38,955 bases of DNA from UBA1563 sp041667115 (GCA_041667115.1 JBAYFO010000033.1:1-38955), one strand, 5' to 3'. Positions 1-9,383 are shown, numbered from the stretch's first letter. Notes: generated from the letters alone by a model not told the origin. Program-made: numbers and translations.

Positions 1-2751
1 AAAGCCCCCGATTATTCTTTCCGGGCAAATTCAGATAAAAAGCTTTTCTTTGTTGAAGCGAAAAAACCAAGCGTTGTAATTAAAGACGATATCCACCCGG
101 CATATCAAGTTAGGCATTACGGTTGGAATGGAAAACTTTCAATAAGTATTGTTACCGACTTTGAAGAGTTCGCTATTTACGACTGCACTAAAAAACCACT
201 TAAGACCGACAAAGCTTCCGTTGCGAGAATGAAGTATCTTACCTTCCGCGACTATTTAAATGAGTTTGATTTTCTATGGGATACGCTTGCAAGAATATCT
301 GTTCTTAGAGGAAGTCTTGACAAATATGTACAAGGAACAGCCAACAAAAGAGGGGCGGAAACCGTAGATAAAGATTTTCTGAAAACGCTTGACGGTTGGC
401 GAACCTATCTTGCAACTTCATTAAGCCGTGATAACAAAGAGCTTAATGAAGAGGAAATAAATTTTGCAGTTCAACAAACTATTGATAGGATTATTTTCCT
501 ACGTATTGCCGAAGGTAGAAAAGTTGAACCTGAGGGGAACTTGCAAACCGCCATAACGCAAGGCGACTATTATCAAAATCTTTTCAGCATTTTCAAAGAA
601 GCGGATGACAAATACAATTCCGGTTTGTTTGATTTTAAGAAAGACACGATAAGTAAAAACCTGAAGATCGATAATAAGGTAATAAAAACGATCATTTCCG
701 AACTCTATGTTCCCAAAAGTCAATATGAGTTTTCCGAATTATCAGTAGAAATATTAGGCAGCGCATACGAGCAGTTTCTTGGAAAAGTAATCCGTATTAC
801 TCCGGCGCACCACGCAAAGATTGAAGAGAAACCGGAAGTAAGAAAAGCGGGGGGAGTCTATTACACTCCCGAATACATTGTTGAATACATCGTAAAGAAC
901 ACGGTGGGCAAACTGATTGAAGGGAAAACGCCGAAAGAAATAAGCAAAATAAAAATAGTTGATCCCGCGTGCGGAAGCGGAAGTTTCTTGATCGGCGCGT
1001 ACAACTATTTGTTGAACTATCACAAAAATTATTACTCAAACAACGGCAAGCCTGCAAAAGGGAGAAAGGAAGACACGCTTACTCCGGAAGGACATTTAAC
1101 CACCGCCGAAAAGAAAAGAATTTTACTAAACAACATTTACGGCGTTGATATTGACGTAAACGCGGTTGAAGTAACTAAATTGAGTCTGCTTTTAAAATGT
1201 TTGGAAGGAGAAACCGAAGCTTCAATCGCACATCAGTTATCAATGTTCCATGAGAGAGTATTGCCAACGCTTGAAAATAATATTAAGAGCGGGAACAGTT
1301 TAGTAAGCACCGATATTTATGAGAACGAATTATTTGAAGTTGATAAGAAGACAAAACCTTTCAATTGGGAAAAAGAATTTCCGGAAGTGTTTGTAGAACG
1401 CATAGAGGAGCCCAATCAAAAAGAGGAATTGAAAAGAATAGCAAGACAAGCAAAGGCGCATGCAGAAAAAGCATTAGAGTATTCTACTGTGTTATCAGAA
1501 AAATTAGAAACGGTTTTTGAACCACAAGTTAATTACGCAGCAAGTAACAAAGGTGGCTTTGATGTGGTAATAGGGAATCCGCCGTATGGGGCTCTCTTTA
1601 CAGATGATGAGATTAAGTATATTAAAAGCAAGTACAGTACTGCTGTTTGGCGGGTTGAAAGTTATCTGCTTTTCATCGAACGAGCATCAAAGTTGTTGAA
1701 AAAGGACGGCTCCTTGGGATTAATTATTCCGGATACACTATTGAATTTAGGATTTACACAACCATCCCGCGAGTTCTTATTGCGTAACACAAGATTACAA
1801 GAAATTGTGGGATTGCCATCCAATGTATTTCCTGGTGCAACCGTTGATACAATTATTCTTCTTACAGAAAAAGCTGAATTAGTGAATCAGTTCAATGCTT
1901 CAAATATCATGGTAAAAACATTTGGGAAGAAACAACCCATCAATTCAATTACGAATCCACAAAAAGAATTTTATGTGAAGGCGGAAGATTGGTTCAATCA
2001 AAACGCTTTCAATCTTCAAATCGATAATATTGAAAAGAACATTTTGGATAAAATTGAATCCGGGAAGAAAACGATTTCTGAGTTTGCAGAAATATTTTCG
2101 GGAATAAAAGTTTATGAAGTTGGAAAAGGAGAACCGGCTCAAACAAAAAAAATACGAGACGAGAAACCCTTTACTTCTGAAATTAAAAATAATTTGGATT
2201 GGTTTCCATTTTATGATGGCAAACATATTGACAGATATAAATTACTCTGGAATAGAAATAATTGGTTAAAGTATGGTAAATGGTTGGCTGCCCCACGAAA
2301 TCATGAAAACTTTGAAGGAGAAAAAATTCTCATTCGGAAAATAGTCGGTAAAACTTTAATTGCTACCTACATTTCTGAAACCTCATACTGCAATACACTT
2401 TTATTCGTTCTTAAGTTAAAAGATAAAACTTATAGTTATAAAAGTTTATTAGCGATATTAAACTCCAATTTAATCGGCTGGTATTATAAAAAGAAATTTC
2501 AAATTAGTGAGGATGATACATTTCCTCAAATAATGATTCGCGATATTCTTCAATTCCCGTTACCAAGTATTGATAAAGAAAGCGACACTAAACTGAACAA
2601 ACTCGTTGACCAACTTTTACAACTGAATGAAGAAAAAGCAAATACTAAACTGCAAAGCGAGATAAAACGGATAGAAAGGCATATCGAATCTTGTGAAGAC
2701 CAAATAAATATTAAAGTTTATGAACTTTACGGTTTAGAAAACCCAAAATAG
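1..2751 (+). CDS. Type IIG restriction-modification enzyme (Eco57I-like), N-terminus outside window
   Basis: This is a single-chain enzyme that methylates adenine and cuts DNA. The reading frame is open from base 1, so the true start is outside the window; the Met at base 229 is internal. Codons 1-25 carry a PD-(D/E)XK nuclease signature (Asp in APDYSF, then FFVEAKKP with the E-x-K pair). The methyltransferase domain shows SAM motif I (DPACGSGSFL, near base 960) and catalytic motif IV NPPYG (near base 1580), typical of N6-adenine methylases. The C-terminal third (from about base 2080) should be the target-recognition domain and ends in a helical segment. A protein of unknown function follows within 15 bp. 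The gene is unrelated to the minus-strand block to its right, on the opposite strand, and more AT-rich; such systems are often transferred. A BREX PglX-type methylase is less likely because of the nuclease motif. Confidence 0.88.
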   Translation, partial: KAPDYSFRANSDKKLFFVEAKKPSVVIKDDIHPAYQVRHYGWNGKLSISIVTDFEEFAIYDCTKKPLKTDKASVARMKYLTFRDYLNEFDFLWDTLARISVLRGSLDKYVQGTANKRGAETVDKDFLKTLDGWRTYLATSLSRDNKELNEEEINFAVQQTIDRIIFLRIAEGRKVEPEGNLQTAITQGDYYQNLFSIFKEADDKYNSGLFDFKKDTISKNLKIDNKVIKTIISELYVPKSQYEFSELSVEILGSAYEQFLGKVIRITPAHHAKIEEKPEVRKAGGVYYTPEYIVEYIVKNTVGKLIEGKTPKEISKIKIVDPACGSGSFLIGAYNYLLNYHKNYYSNNGKPAKGRKEDTLTPEGHLTTAEKKRILLNNIYGVDIDVNAVEVTKLSLLLKCLEGETEASIAHQLSMFHERVLPTLENNIKSGNSLVSTDIYENELFEVDKKTKPFNWEKEFPEVFVERIEEPNQKEELKRIARQAKAHAEKALEYSTVLSEKLETVFEPQVNYAASNKGGFDVVIGNPPYGALFTDDEIKYIKSKYSTAVWRVESYLLFIERASKLLKKDGSLGLIIPDTLLNLGFTQPSREFLLRNTRLQEIVGLPSNVFPGATVDTIILLTEKAELVNQFNASNIMVKTFGKKQPINSITNPQKEFYVKAEDWFNQNAFNLQIDNIEKNILDKIESGKKTISEFAEIFSGIKVYEVGKGEPAQTKKIRDEKPFTSEIKNNLDWFPFYDGKHIDRYKLLWNRNNWLKYGKWLAAPRNHENFEGEKILIRKIVGKTLIATYISETSYCNTLLFVLKLKDKTYSYKSLLAILNSNLIGWYYKKKFQISEDDTFPQIMIRDILQFPLPSIDKESDTKLNKLVDQLLQLNEEKANTKLQSEIKRIERHIESCEDQINIKVYELYGLENPK

Positions 2752-2766
2752 ATAGTGCAGAAACGA

Positions 2767-3759
2767 ATGCAAAAAAATAAATATTTACATACGGAACAAG
2801 ATAAAGAAGATGACATTTTTTATATAAAAGAATTTACCAAAGCATTTGAAGATAAATATAAAGATGCACTTCATTTATCAATTTTTAATTTCGGTGAATT
2901 AGACGGCATCGAAGATTTTATTTACTGCGTTCCCGATGCTGGTTCACACGAAGCAAGAACTGTTTATGCGATGGATTCTAATGAAATGAGCGAAATGATT
3001 TGGCTCGTAACAGGAATTAATCCCAATGGTATTGCTGAAAATCTTTTTGTAAGAACTTTTGACATAAAATATAAGAAACACGTAAAAAACAAATTGGTTG
3101 ATAGTTTTTATGGTTATGCTCTGGATCAGAGTGAAATCATTGGAAGATTTGAAATGTTTCTTACCAAAAGAGATAAAAATTGTGGGGCGGAAATGAAGAT
3201 AAAATCATTTCAACAATTACTTGACCAGATTGCAAGCCAAAGAATTGATAACTTAAAAAAGCTCTTAGCATTTTCTGAAGACAGGTTGAATGCTCTTAAA
3301 GAATATTATTATAAATGGTATAAGTACGCGGAAGAAATTAGAGACAACGAGAGCGCAATAATCAAACAAATACATTACCATTTGATAGAAGAGGCTATTA
3401 ATATTAAACAATGGAATGATGAGCAAAAAGAAAGTAATGAAGCAAAAACAAAATATTTAGAAGAAGAACCGGAAGAAGGATTAAGACCAAGGAGGGAGTG
3501 GGAACCAGCCGACCCAAGAGTTATTGAGGCTCAAAAAAATGCAATAAAAAATATTAAGCAATTCATGAAGTATGATGAAAAAGAATTGCGTAAACGGATA
3601 GATCTCTATCAACTACAAATGGCATCGGCATATAAACATAAAAACGGAACTGCTTACGAACTTCTTTATGAATACGAAAAACAAGCCTTTACGGCACTTA
3701 TGGCGAAAGATGATTCTTTGCGAGTGAAAAAGAAGCGCAAGCGTTCGTCAACTTTATGA
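2767..3759 (+). CDS. Hypothetical coiled-coil protein linked to the type IIG enzyme
   Basis: I do not recognise this family. The protein is about 330 residues, soluble, without signal peptide or membrane segment. The first 140 residues look globular (a stretch near FNFGELDGIEDFIYCVPDAG), and the rest is rich in Lys, Glu and aromatic residues with long helices (about 155-250 and 265-310), likely coiled coil. The tail is very basic (KKKRKRSS). It begins 15 bp after the stop of the restriction-modification gene, so the two are probably co-transcribed. I chose the ATG at 2767; a GTG at 2755 is also in frame. By position it could be an accessory of the restriction system, such as a specificity or control partner, but no motif supports that. 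Confidence 0.72.
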   Translation: MQKNKYLHTEQDKEDDIFYIKEFTKAFEDKYKDALHLSIFNFGELDGIEDFIYCVPDAGSHEARTVYAMDSNEMSEMIWLVTGINPNGIAENLFVRTFDIKYKKHVKNKLVDSFYGYALDQSEIIGRFEMFLTKRDKNCGAEMKIKSFQQLLDQIASQRIDNLKKLLAFSEDRLNALKEYYYKWYKYAEEIRDNESAIIKQIHYHLIEEAINIKQWNDEQKESNEAKTKYLEEEPEEGLRPRREWEPADPRVIEAQKNAIKNIKQFMKYDEKELRKRIDLYQLQMASAYKHKNGTAYELLYEYEKQAFTALMAKDDSLRVKKKRKRSSTL

Positions 3760-3847
3760 TTTGACAGAACAAGAAATTTCTAAAAGAAAGAAAAATAATT
3801 TCCTCTCTTTTTTATACTACCTTCAGCATTTTAAACTCATCTATCCG

Positions 3848-3874
3848 GCGGTTCACTCTTTTCAAATGAACCGC
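3848..3874. terminator. Hairpin between convergent genes, possible bidirectional terminator
   Basis: GCGGTTCA (3848-3855) and TGAACCGC (3867-3874) form a perfect 8-bp stem with an 11-base loop. It lies between the plus-strand restriction gene pair (ends 3759) and the minus-strand small gene (ends 3886). There is no strong T tract on either side, so terminator function is inferred from position and symmetry. Confidence 0.45.
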
Positions 3875-3885
3875 TTTGGTTCAGC

Positions 3886-4023
3886 CTATTTCTTCTTCTC
3901 TGTAGTGAGGAGACCCTGGTTCGTTATTCCATTTTTTTTATCACGTTTAGCATTCTTTTTTTCTTGCATTGTTTTTGCCGGTTCTTTCTTTGAACCCTTT
4001 TTAGCGTCTTGACCTTTGCTCAT
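3886..4023 (-). CDS. 45-residue Lys-rich small protein
   Basis: A small open frame with an ATG at 4023 and TAG at 3886. Upstream on the coding strand is AGAGGAAG, a good ribosome binding site about 7 bases from the ATG. The product begins MSKGQDAKKGSKKEPAKT and is dominated by Lys, with no hydrophobic segment, so it is likely disordered and may bind nucleic acid or other polyanions. Short proteins beginning MSKGQ and rich in Lys are, as far as I recall, common uncharacterised products in stress-related loci of several phyla. It is the only gene downstream of element copy 1 (4139-4182) and is followed by a hairpin, so it appears to be its own transcription unit. Function unknown. Confidence 0.68.
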   Translation of the reverse strand: MSKGQDAKKGSKKEPAKTMQEKKNAKRDKKNGITNQGLLTTEKKK

Positions 4024-4138
4024 GATAGCTTCCTCTTTGTTTAAGTTATGATCTCTTGTTTTTATAAAATAATTTTATTTGTCCGATTGTGGATGACAAA
4101 ATTATATGGAATTATAATAAGGAGAAACGGCATAGTAA

Positions 4139-4182
4139 ACAATAAAGCAAAGGGATGAAAAAGGAACTACCTCTATTTGGGG
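4139..4182 (-). promoter_or_regulatory. Conserved regulatory element, copy 1
   Basis: On the plus strand it reads CAAT, four bases, CAAAGGGATGAAAAA, GGAACTA, then a diverged right arm ending TTTGGGG. It lies about 115 bp upstream of the ATG of the 45-residue protein and directly after the stop codon of the NarL-type regulator, so it starts a new transcription unit on the minus strand. Confidence 0.75.
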
Positions 4183-4200
4183 CAGGATACTCGAAGGTAA

Positions 4201-4890
4201 TTAATCGGTGATCAATGAAGCCGTATCTGATGTAGATTTGTAAGATTCAGAACTATAGGCGTGTTTAGCAATCTGTACGCGCGTATGAAGCGCAAGTTTT
4301 TCGAGGATATTATGAACGTGACTTTTTACCGTGTACGCGGAAAGATGAAGTTTTTGCGCAATCTCTTTATTAGTCGCTCCTTCTGCAACCAGTTCCACCA
4401 CTTGCAGCTCGCGTTTTGTCATGCTAACCGATTTAGCGATGAGGGAAGGTTTGAATTCGGTAACCGCGTGTTTAACGATTTGAGAAAAAAGCGAACCGGT
4501 TAAATTCGACGGGAGAACTTTACCTCCCTCAGAAACTGATCGAATCGTTTTATAAAACTCGGTTATGCCTGCATCTTTAAGAATAAATCCTGCAACCCCC
4601 GCCTGCACAAATTCAAGAACATCTGTCTGAAGCGGAATAAGATCCATCACAATTATTTTTGTTTCCGGAAATTCCTTCTTCAGTAATTTTACAATTTGCA
4701 AACTGTTTTTACTTTGCAACCCGAGATCGAGAAGCACAACGGCTGGATGGTGCTTCTCCATTGCTGCCGGAATGTTTTCGCCATCATCAGCGGCAACAAC
4801 CTGCATATCAACCTGTGTTTTGAGCATTGAGACAATGCCGTTCCGCAGAAGTCGATTATCCTCAATAAGTAGTATTCGTATTTTTTTCAT
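4201..4890 (-). CDS. NarL/FixJ-family DNA-binding response regulator
   Basis: A 229-residue two-domain regulator. The receiver domain (1-125) has the acidic pair E9-D10, phospho-acceptor D55 (LLDLGL) and K105 (LKDA). The LuxR-type helix-turn-helix is at about 155-215 (TKRELQVVELVAEGATNKEI, then SAYTVKSHVHNIL). One feature is unusual: the switch Thr/Ser expected 22 residues before K105 is Asp83 (IIVMDLIP), so phospho-signalling may differ from NarL. It follows the split PAS histidine kinase with a 132-bp gap and is the last gene of the KaiC group. It is a natural partner of that kinase and one candidate for binding the repeated element. Full length for the family. Confidence 0.93.
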   Translation of the reverse strand: MKKIRILLIEDNRLLRNGIVSMLKTQVDMQVVAADDGENIPAAMEKHHPAVVLLDLGLQSKNSLQIVKLLKKEFPETKIIVMDLIPLQTDVLEFVQAGVAGFILKDAGITEFYKTIRSVSEGGKVLPSNLTGSLFSQIVKHAVTEFKPSLIAKSVSMTKRELQVVELVAEGATNKEIAQKLHLSAYTVKSHVHNILEKLALHTRVQIAKHAYSSESYKSTSDTASLITD

Positions 4891-5022
4891 TACCTCTCCA
4901 ATTGTTAAAAAAGAAAATCTTCATTTGGGATAGCATTAAATTTACTTGAAATTATTTTACACCTGTTATGTATGCCGGACAAAATTAAAAACAATTCCTA
5001 CAAAAATCAACTCGTGAAATAG

Positions 5023-5694
5023 CTATGATTTTTTTTTGCGTAACGTGAAGATAAACATCGATCCTTTTCTTAATTCACTTTCTACCCAAATTTTACCGCC
5101 ATGCTTTTCTACAAATTCTTTACAGAGAGGTAATCCAAGTCCGGTTCCGTTCTCTCCATCAGTTCCGGATGTGGAATTAAGCTTGCCGAAATCGAAAATA
5201 CTAGAAAATTTTCCAGGTTCCATTCCTATGCCGGTATCTTGCACGGACACTTCAACAAAACCGGCTTTCTCGCTAGATGAAATAGTTATGCGCCCTTCTG
5301 CCCGGGTGAATTTGATAGCATTAACGAGAAGGTTATGAATAACCGAGCGAAGCATATCAACATCTGCGTAAACTATGATCCCTGCATCAACATTGTTGGA
5401 TATGGAAATATTTTTTTTCTTGGCACTCTGGGTTGATACTCCAACTATTTTATTTACTACATCAAAGAGGTTAAGATTTACCGGGTCATACTGAATCATG
5501 TCTCTTTGCATCATTGACCAATTGAGCAAATTTTCCAGAAGGATATAAAGATTTTTCAAATTATCATATAACGCTTTGCTTAATGATTTTATCTCTTCAC
5601 CCGATAAATTTTCAATCTCTGAGGCAAGGATTTCTGATGAACCGAGCAATGATTGGAACGGGCTTCTTAAATCATGAGCAATGATTGAAAAGAA
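5023..5694 (-). pseudogene. Histidine kinase catalytic half (HisKA + HATPase), cut off from its PAS half by an in-frame TAA
   Basis: This frame encodes the dimerisation/phospho-acceptor helices and the ATPase domain. Directly after the TAA at 5695-5697 it reads FFSIIAHDLRSPFQSLLGSS, a complete H-box whose His codon is 5674-5676. Next come an N box (LLVNAIKFTR), G1 (DTGIGM) and G2 (GTGLGLPLCK). The frame is the same as that of the PAS half upstream, and the junction in intact relatives typically reads like TKDKFFSIIAHDLRSP, so one base change (AAA to TAA) would explain the stop. The first usable start is a TTG at 5649, which would produce a 208-residue protein lacking the phospho-acceptor His. 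The kinase is therefore probably inactive unless the stop is read through or is a sequencing error. Confidence 0.8.
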
Positions 5695-6309
5695 TTAATC
5701 TTTAGTATTGTTGAGAATAATAAGTTCTTCGGTAGATTTTTTTAAAGAATTTTCCACATGCTTGAATTCCGTCAAATCAATTAACGCGACCTGACATCTT
5801 CGATCCGGTTCAAGTGCATCCTCTATTTCTAACCCTTCAAGGAGTACATTGAAGAGTGATTTATCTTTGCTCATCACTTTTACTTCACAAGTGTGCTTTA
5901 CGGGAGAGCTAAAAACAGTTTTAAGAAACGAATTAAAAACTTCTTTTTCTTCCAGCGAGATGTAAGAAGCAAAACGCTTCCCGATTAATTTGTTCCGGTC
6001 TATTCCAAACATTTTACTGGCGCTTAAATTTACTTCTTTTATTGCACCGTTAAGGTCAAGGGTAAAGTATGGAATCGGTGAAAAATCAAAGAGGTTGACA
6101 TATTTATTCCTTGAAACTTCCAATTCTTCTTGCGCTATTCTCAGTTCCTGGTTTTGATGTTCTAACTCAATTTGATGCACCTGGAGCAAATGTACCAATC
6201 TTTGAACATCTTCCACTTTTTCAATAACCGGTTTTTCCTGTTTTGGGTTGCTTGTTTTCTTCACCCGGGGCTTGCTAGTTTTGACAGGTTTCTTTTCCAT
6301 GTTTTTCAT
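5695..6309 (-). CDS. PAS-domain protein, N-terminal half of the split histidine kinase
   Basis: A 204-residue soluble protein. It has a Lys-rich N-terminus (1-30), a helical segment (about 32-65, LLQVHQIELEHQNQELRIAQ) and one PAS domain (about 68-190, starting NLFDFSPIPYFTLD). It ends NNTKD followed by TAA. A signalling helix normally leads straight into the H-box, and that H-box is found immediately after the stop in the same frame, so this is the sensor part of a single PAS-HisKA-HATPase gene spanning 5023-6309. It starts 14 bp after the CheB-CheR gene and belongs to the KaiC group. As it stands it would be a free-standing sensor domain without a kinase. Confidence 0.8.
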   Translation of the reverse strand: MKNMEKKPVKTSKPRVKKTSNPKQEKPVIEKVEDVQRLVHLLQVHQIELEHQNQELRIAQEELEVSRNKYVNLFDFSPIPYFTLDLNGAIKEVNLSASKMFGIDRNKLIGKRFASYISLEEKEVFNSFLKTVFSSPVKHTCEVKVMSKDKSLFNVLLEGLEIEDALEPDRRCQVALIDLTEFKHVENSLKKSTEELIILNNTKD

Positions 6310-6323
6310 TTTAGAGTACCTTA

Positions 6324-9290
6324 TTATTTTAAATTTGGGTTATGGATGGCAAGAAGAATAAGTTGTGATTCTTTATCTCCCTGGAATATCTCACGTGCAT
6401 TTAGGAGCAATTTCTTGCTGCCCCCTTTTACAAAATTGTATTTGACTTCATAGTCCTCAAAAAAACTATTTTGGGGAAGTATTTCCTCAAGCAGTTTCCG
6501 TAGCTCAGGGATATCCCAATTATTATCTTGAAGTTCGTATACAAATTTACCTACAGTTTTTTCGCTAGTAGTGTTAAACATTTTATAAAAAGACCGGTTA
6601 GCAGAAAGAACTTTCAAGTTTTTATCAAGAATCAGAAGCGAATCTCTTACCGTATTGACAATATTATCTGAATATTCACGCGCAAGTTGAACCTCTTGAT
6701 TCAACTTATGTATCTCCTGGTAAGCAGTTTTCAATTTGTGAATATGGGTAAACGTTACTACAAGACCATCAATAATATTACTTGTTGTCCGGTAAGGTAA
6801 GATGCGCATTTGGTACCAGATACCGTCATTGGTTTGCAGCTCAATCTCTTTATAAACCAGAGTTCTTAAAACTTCCTTCGCAGCTTCAAAAAACTTTTCA
6901 AATTTAAGATTCGTTGCTATATGATTTATCGGTCTTCCAATATCTGACGGGATCAGATTGATAATTTTTGTTGCGTGATATGTAAATCGTTTAATCAATA
7001 AATTATTATCCAGAAAGATTGTCGGGATATTAATACCGTCCAGCAGGTTTTTCATATCGTTATTAATAACCGATAGCTCATCATTCTTATTTTGCAGTTC
7101 GGTATTTACCGTAACTAATTCTTCGTTCAGCGATTGTAATTCTTCTTTGGAAGTTTCCAATTCTTCATTTGAGCTTTGCATTTCTTCGTTGGTAGACTGC
7201 ATCTCCTCGTTCGTCGATTTAAGTTCTTCATTTGAAGTTTCCAATTCCTCCACGGTTGACCGTAAATTCTCTTTCGTGGTTTTTAATTCATGCTCAAGTT
7301 CTTTGATGATTATTTCCGACTTCTTTTCATAATGGATTTTTTTTGAAGCCGGCATTTTTTTCTCGGACGGGACTTCCTCAAAAATTATCAGTAAAGATCC
7401 AAGCATTTCAGCGGGTTCTTTTACCGGTTTGACCGTGAGATTTAAAAGTTGGACGCTGCCGTTAGATTTTACTTTTATTCCTTCAAACGTCAGAGTTCTT
7501 TTAGTTAATAAAACTTTTCTAATTAACACCGGAAGGACTTGCTGTAATCCTTCACGCGCCATTTCAAAAATATTCATCTTTGCTACGCCGTGAGTAAGCT
7601 CAAGGTATTTGCCGGTTCTCCCATGAATATAAACGATATCACCGTTTTCACTTATGAGCACGCAATCCGGTGAGTAACTTTGCAGAATTATTTTTTCAGC
7701 TAATTGAGTAATGTTCTTAACTTCTATTTTTTTCACAATTGTTTCATCGGTTTTCCCTATTGCCCGTGCTACGGGGAATTCTATATACGGTTGTGCCGAA
7801 TAGATAGCATCTCTTCTTTTGTAAATTTTCCATTTTTTATCTACCATCGAAAAGAGATCAACAAATCCGCTGATCGTTTCCGATGAACCCAGAAAAAGTA
7901 ACGCGTTAGGTAAAAGGCTATAATGAAAAAGGGGAATTATTTTTTTCTGTAATTCGGTATTAAAATAGATCAGGAGATTGCGGCATGAGAGAAGATCGAG
8001 TTTTGTAAATGGGGGATCTTTAATAATATTTTGCGGAGCAAAGATCAGCATCTCTCTAATTTCTTTTCGAATATGAAAAATAATTCCATCGGAAGTAAAG
8101 AAACGGTTCAAGCGTTCCTTGCTAACATCAGGTTCAATTCCTGAGAATGAACCAAGGCGGGCTTTTTCAATTGCAGTGCCATCAATATCTGTGGCAAAAA
8201 TTTGGACGTTGAAATATTTCTTCGCTTCGTCCATGCATTCCCGTAAAGTAATTGCAATGGAATAGGCTTCTTCACCCGTAGAACAACCCGGAACCCAAAT
8301 TCTTATCTGACCGTTATCCGGTTTACTCTTTACTAATTCCGATAATATCTTCTTCAAGATTTCGAATGATTCGGGATCTCTGAAAAAATTTGTTACCCCG
8401 ATTAAAAGTTCTTTAAACAAGTTTTCAATTTCTGCGGGATTTTCCTGAAGCAGCCGGATATAATCAGATAGATTATCCAACTGGGAAACGTTCATCCTTC
8501 TCTCAACACGCCTGTAGATCGTATTTTGTTTATAAAGAGAAAAGTCGTGACCGGTGCGGGTTCTTAGCAGAATGAAAATTTTTTGAAGGGTATCGGGAAT
8601 TTTTCCTTCGGTAAATGCTTTCTCTAATAAAACTCCCTTAACTTTTTGAGACGCATATCTAATTAACTGTTCAGGCATTTCTTCAGGGGGAAGGATGTAA
8701 TCGGCTAACCCGGTTTTAATGGCGCTTGTTGGCATGCCATCGAACTTTGCCGATTTTGGATCCTGAACCATGACCATTCCTAATTCACTCTTCACTACTT
8801 TTAAACCTGCAGTACCATCGGAAGCCATACCGGAAAGGATAATACAAATTGCTTTCTCTCCCATATCGGCAGAAAGAGATTTGAAGAAGAAATCGATTGG
8901 AAGCCTGAAACCATGCGCCTCAAGAGGTTCTATAAGTTGGATTGTTCCGTGAAGTATCCCTAAATCACGATTAGCCGGTGCGACATAAACATGGTTTGGC
9001 TGAATGACCATCCCGTCTTCAGCTTGAAACAATTTCATCTTCGTAGATTTTTGAATGAGCTCCGGCATAATACTTACGTGATCCGGATCTAAATGCGTTA
9101 CTACAATAAAAGCCATACCGGCATTTTCGGGCATATGTTCAAAAAATCTTTCGAGAGCGTCTAAACCTCCGGCAGAGGCACCAATACCGACTACATAAAA
9201 CGGATTATTTGAAGAAGGGATTGCGGGGTTATCTTTCTTTTTTTCGACCGGTGATCGCTTGGGAATTGTCTTCTTCATTGCTAAACTCAT
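6324..9290 (-). CDS. CheB-CheR fusion protein with coiled coil and PAS domains
   Basis: A 988-residue hybrid. Residues 30-215 are a CheB methylesterase with Ser39 in GIGASAGG, His66 in VTHLDPDH and Asp in SGMASDGTAG. Residues about 230-490 are a CheR methyltransferase with the SAM loop WVPGCSTGEEAYSIA. A PAS-like region follows (540-640), then a long repetitive coiled coil (about 655-755, repeats of the type STNEEMQ/SSNEELE), a PAS domain (about 760-860) and a C-terminal PAS (about 880-985). Proteins of this design often signal to partner kinases rather than to chemoreceptors, and no chemotaxis genes are seen here. It lies between KaiC and the PAS kinase. The last PAS resembles the first PAS of the large kinase at 23792-26887. 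Confidence 0.95.
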   Translation of the reverse strand: MSLAMKKTIPKRSPVEKKKDNPAIPSSNNPFYVVGIGASAGGLDALERFFEHMPENAGMAFIVVTHLDPDHVSIMPELIQKSTKMKLFQAEDGMVIQPNHVYVAPANRDLGILHGTIQLIEPLEAHGFRLPIDFFFKSLSADMGEKAICIILSGMASDGTAGLKVVKSELGMVMVQDPKSAKFDGMPTSAIKTGLADYILPPEEMPEQLIRYASQKVKGVLLEKAFTEGKIPDTLQKIFILLRTRTGHDFSLYKQNTIYRRVERRMNVSQLDNLSDYIRLLQENPAEIENLFKELLIGVTNFFRDPESFEILKKILSELVKSKPDNGQIRIWVPGCSTGEEAYSIAITLRECMDEAKKYFNVQIFATDIDGTAIEKARLGSFSGIEPDVSKERLNRFFTSDGIIFHIRKEIREMLIFAPQNIIKDPPFTKLDLLSCRNLLIYFNTELQKKIIPLFHYSLLPNALLFLGSSETISGFVDLFSMVDKKWKIYKRRDAIYSAQPYIEFPVARAIGKTDETIVKKIEVKNITQLAEKIILQSYSPDCVLISENGDIVYIHGRTGKYLELTHGVAKMNIFEMAREGLQQVLPVLIRKVLLTKRTLTFEGIKVKSNGSVQLLNLTVKPVKEPAEMLGSLLIIFEEVPSEKKMPASKKIHYEKKSEIIIKELEHELKTTKENLRSTVEELETSNEELKSTNEEMQSTNEEMQSSNEELETSKEELQSLNEELVTVNTELQNKNDELSVINNDMKNLLDGINIPTIFLDNNLLIKRFTYHATKIINLIPSDIGRPINHIATNLKFEKFFEAAKEVLRTLVYKEIELQTNDGIWYQMRILPYRTTSNIIDGLVVTFTHIHKLKTAYQEIHKLNQEVQLAREYSDNIVNTVRDSLLILDKNLKVLSANRSFYKMFNTTSEKTVGKFVYELQDNNWDIPELRKLLEEILPQNSFFEDYEVKYNFVKGGSKKLLLNAREIFQGDKESQLILLAIHNPNLK

Positions 9291-9383
9291 ATAGTTATCA
9301 TAGTACCTTAGAAAATCAATTTATTAAAAATAAATTAGAAGAAGCCGGAATATTTTACTCAGTCACGTTACGCATGTTTGTAA

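Noticed and set aside
2755..2766. GTG at 2755 as start of the protein after the restriction enzyme
   Set aside because: The ATG at 2767 is four codons downstream and a more usual start; neither has a strong ribosome binding site.
3761..4012. Plus-strand 83-codon frame
   Set aside because: It is antisense to the 45-residue gene with its good ribosome binding site, and reads as Phe-rich shadow translation.
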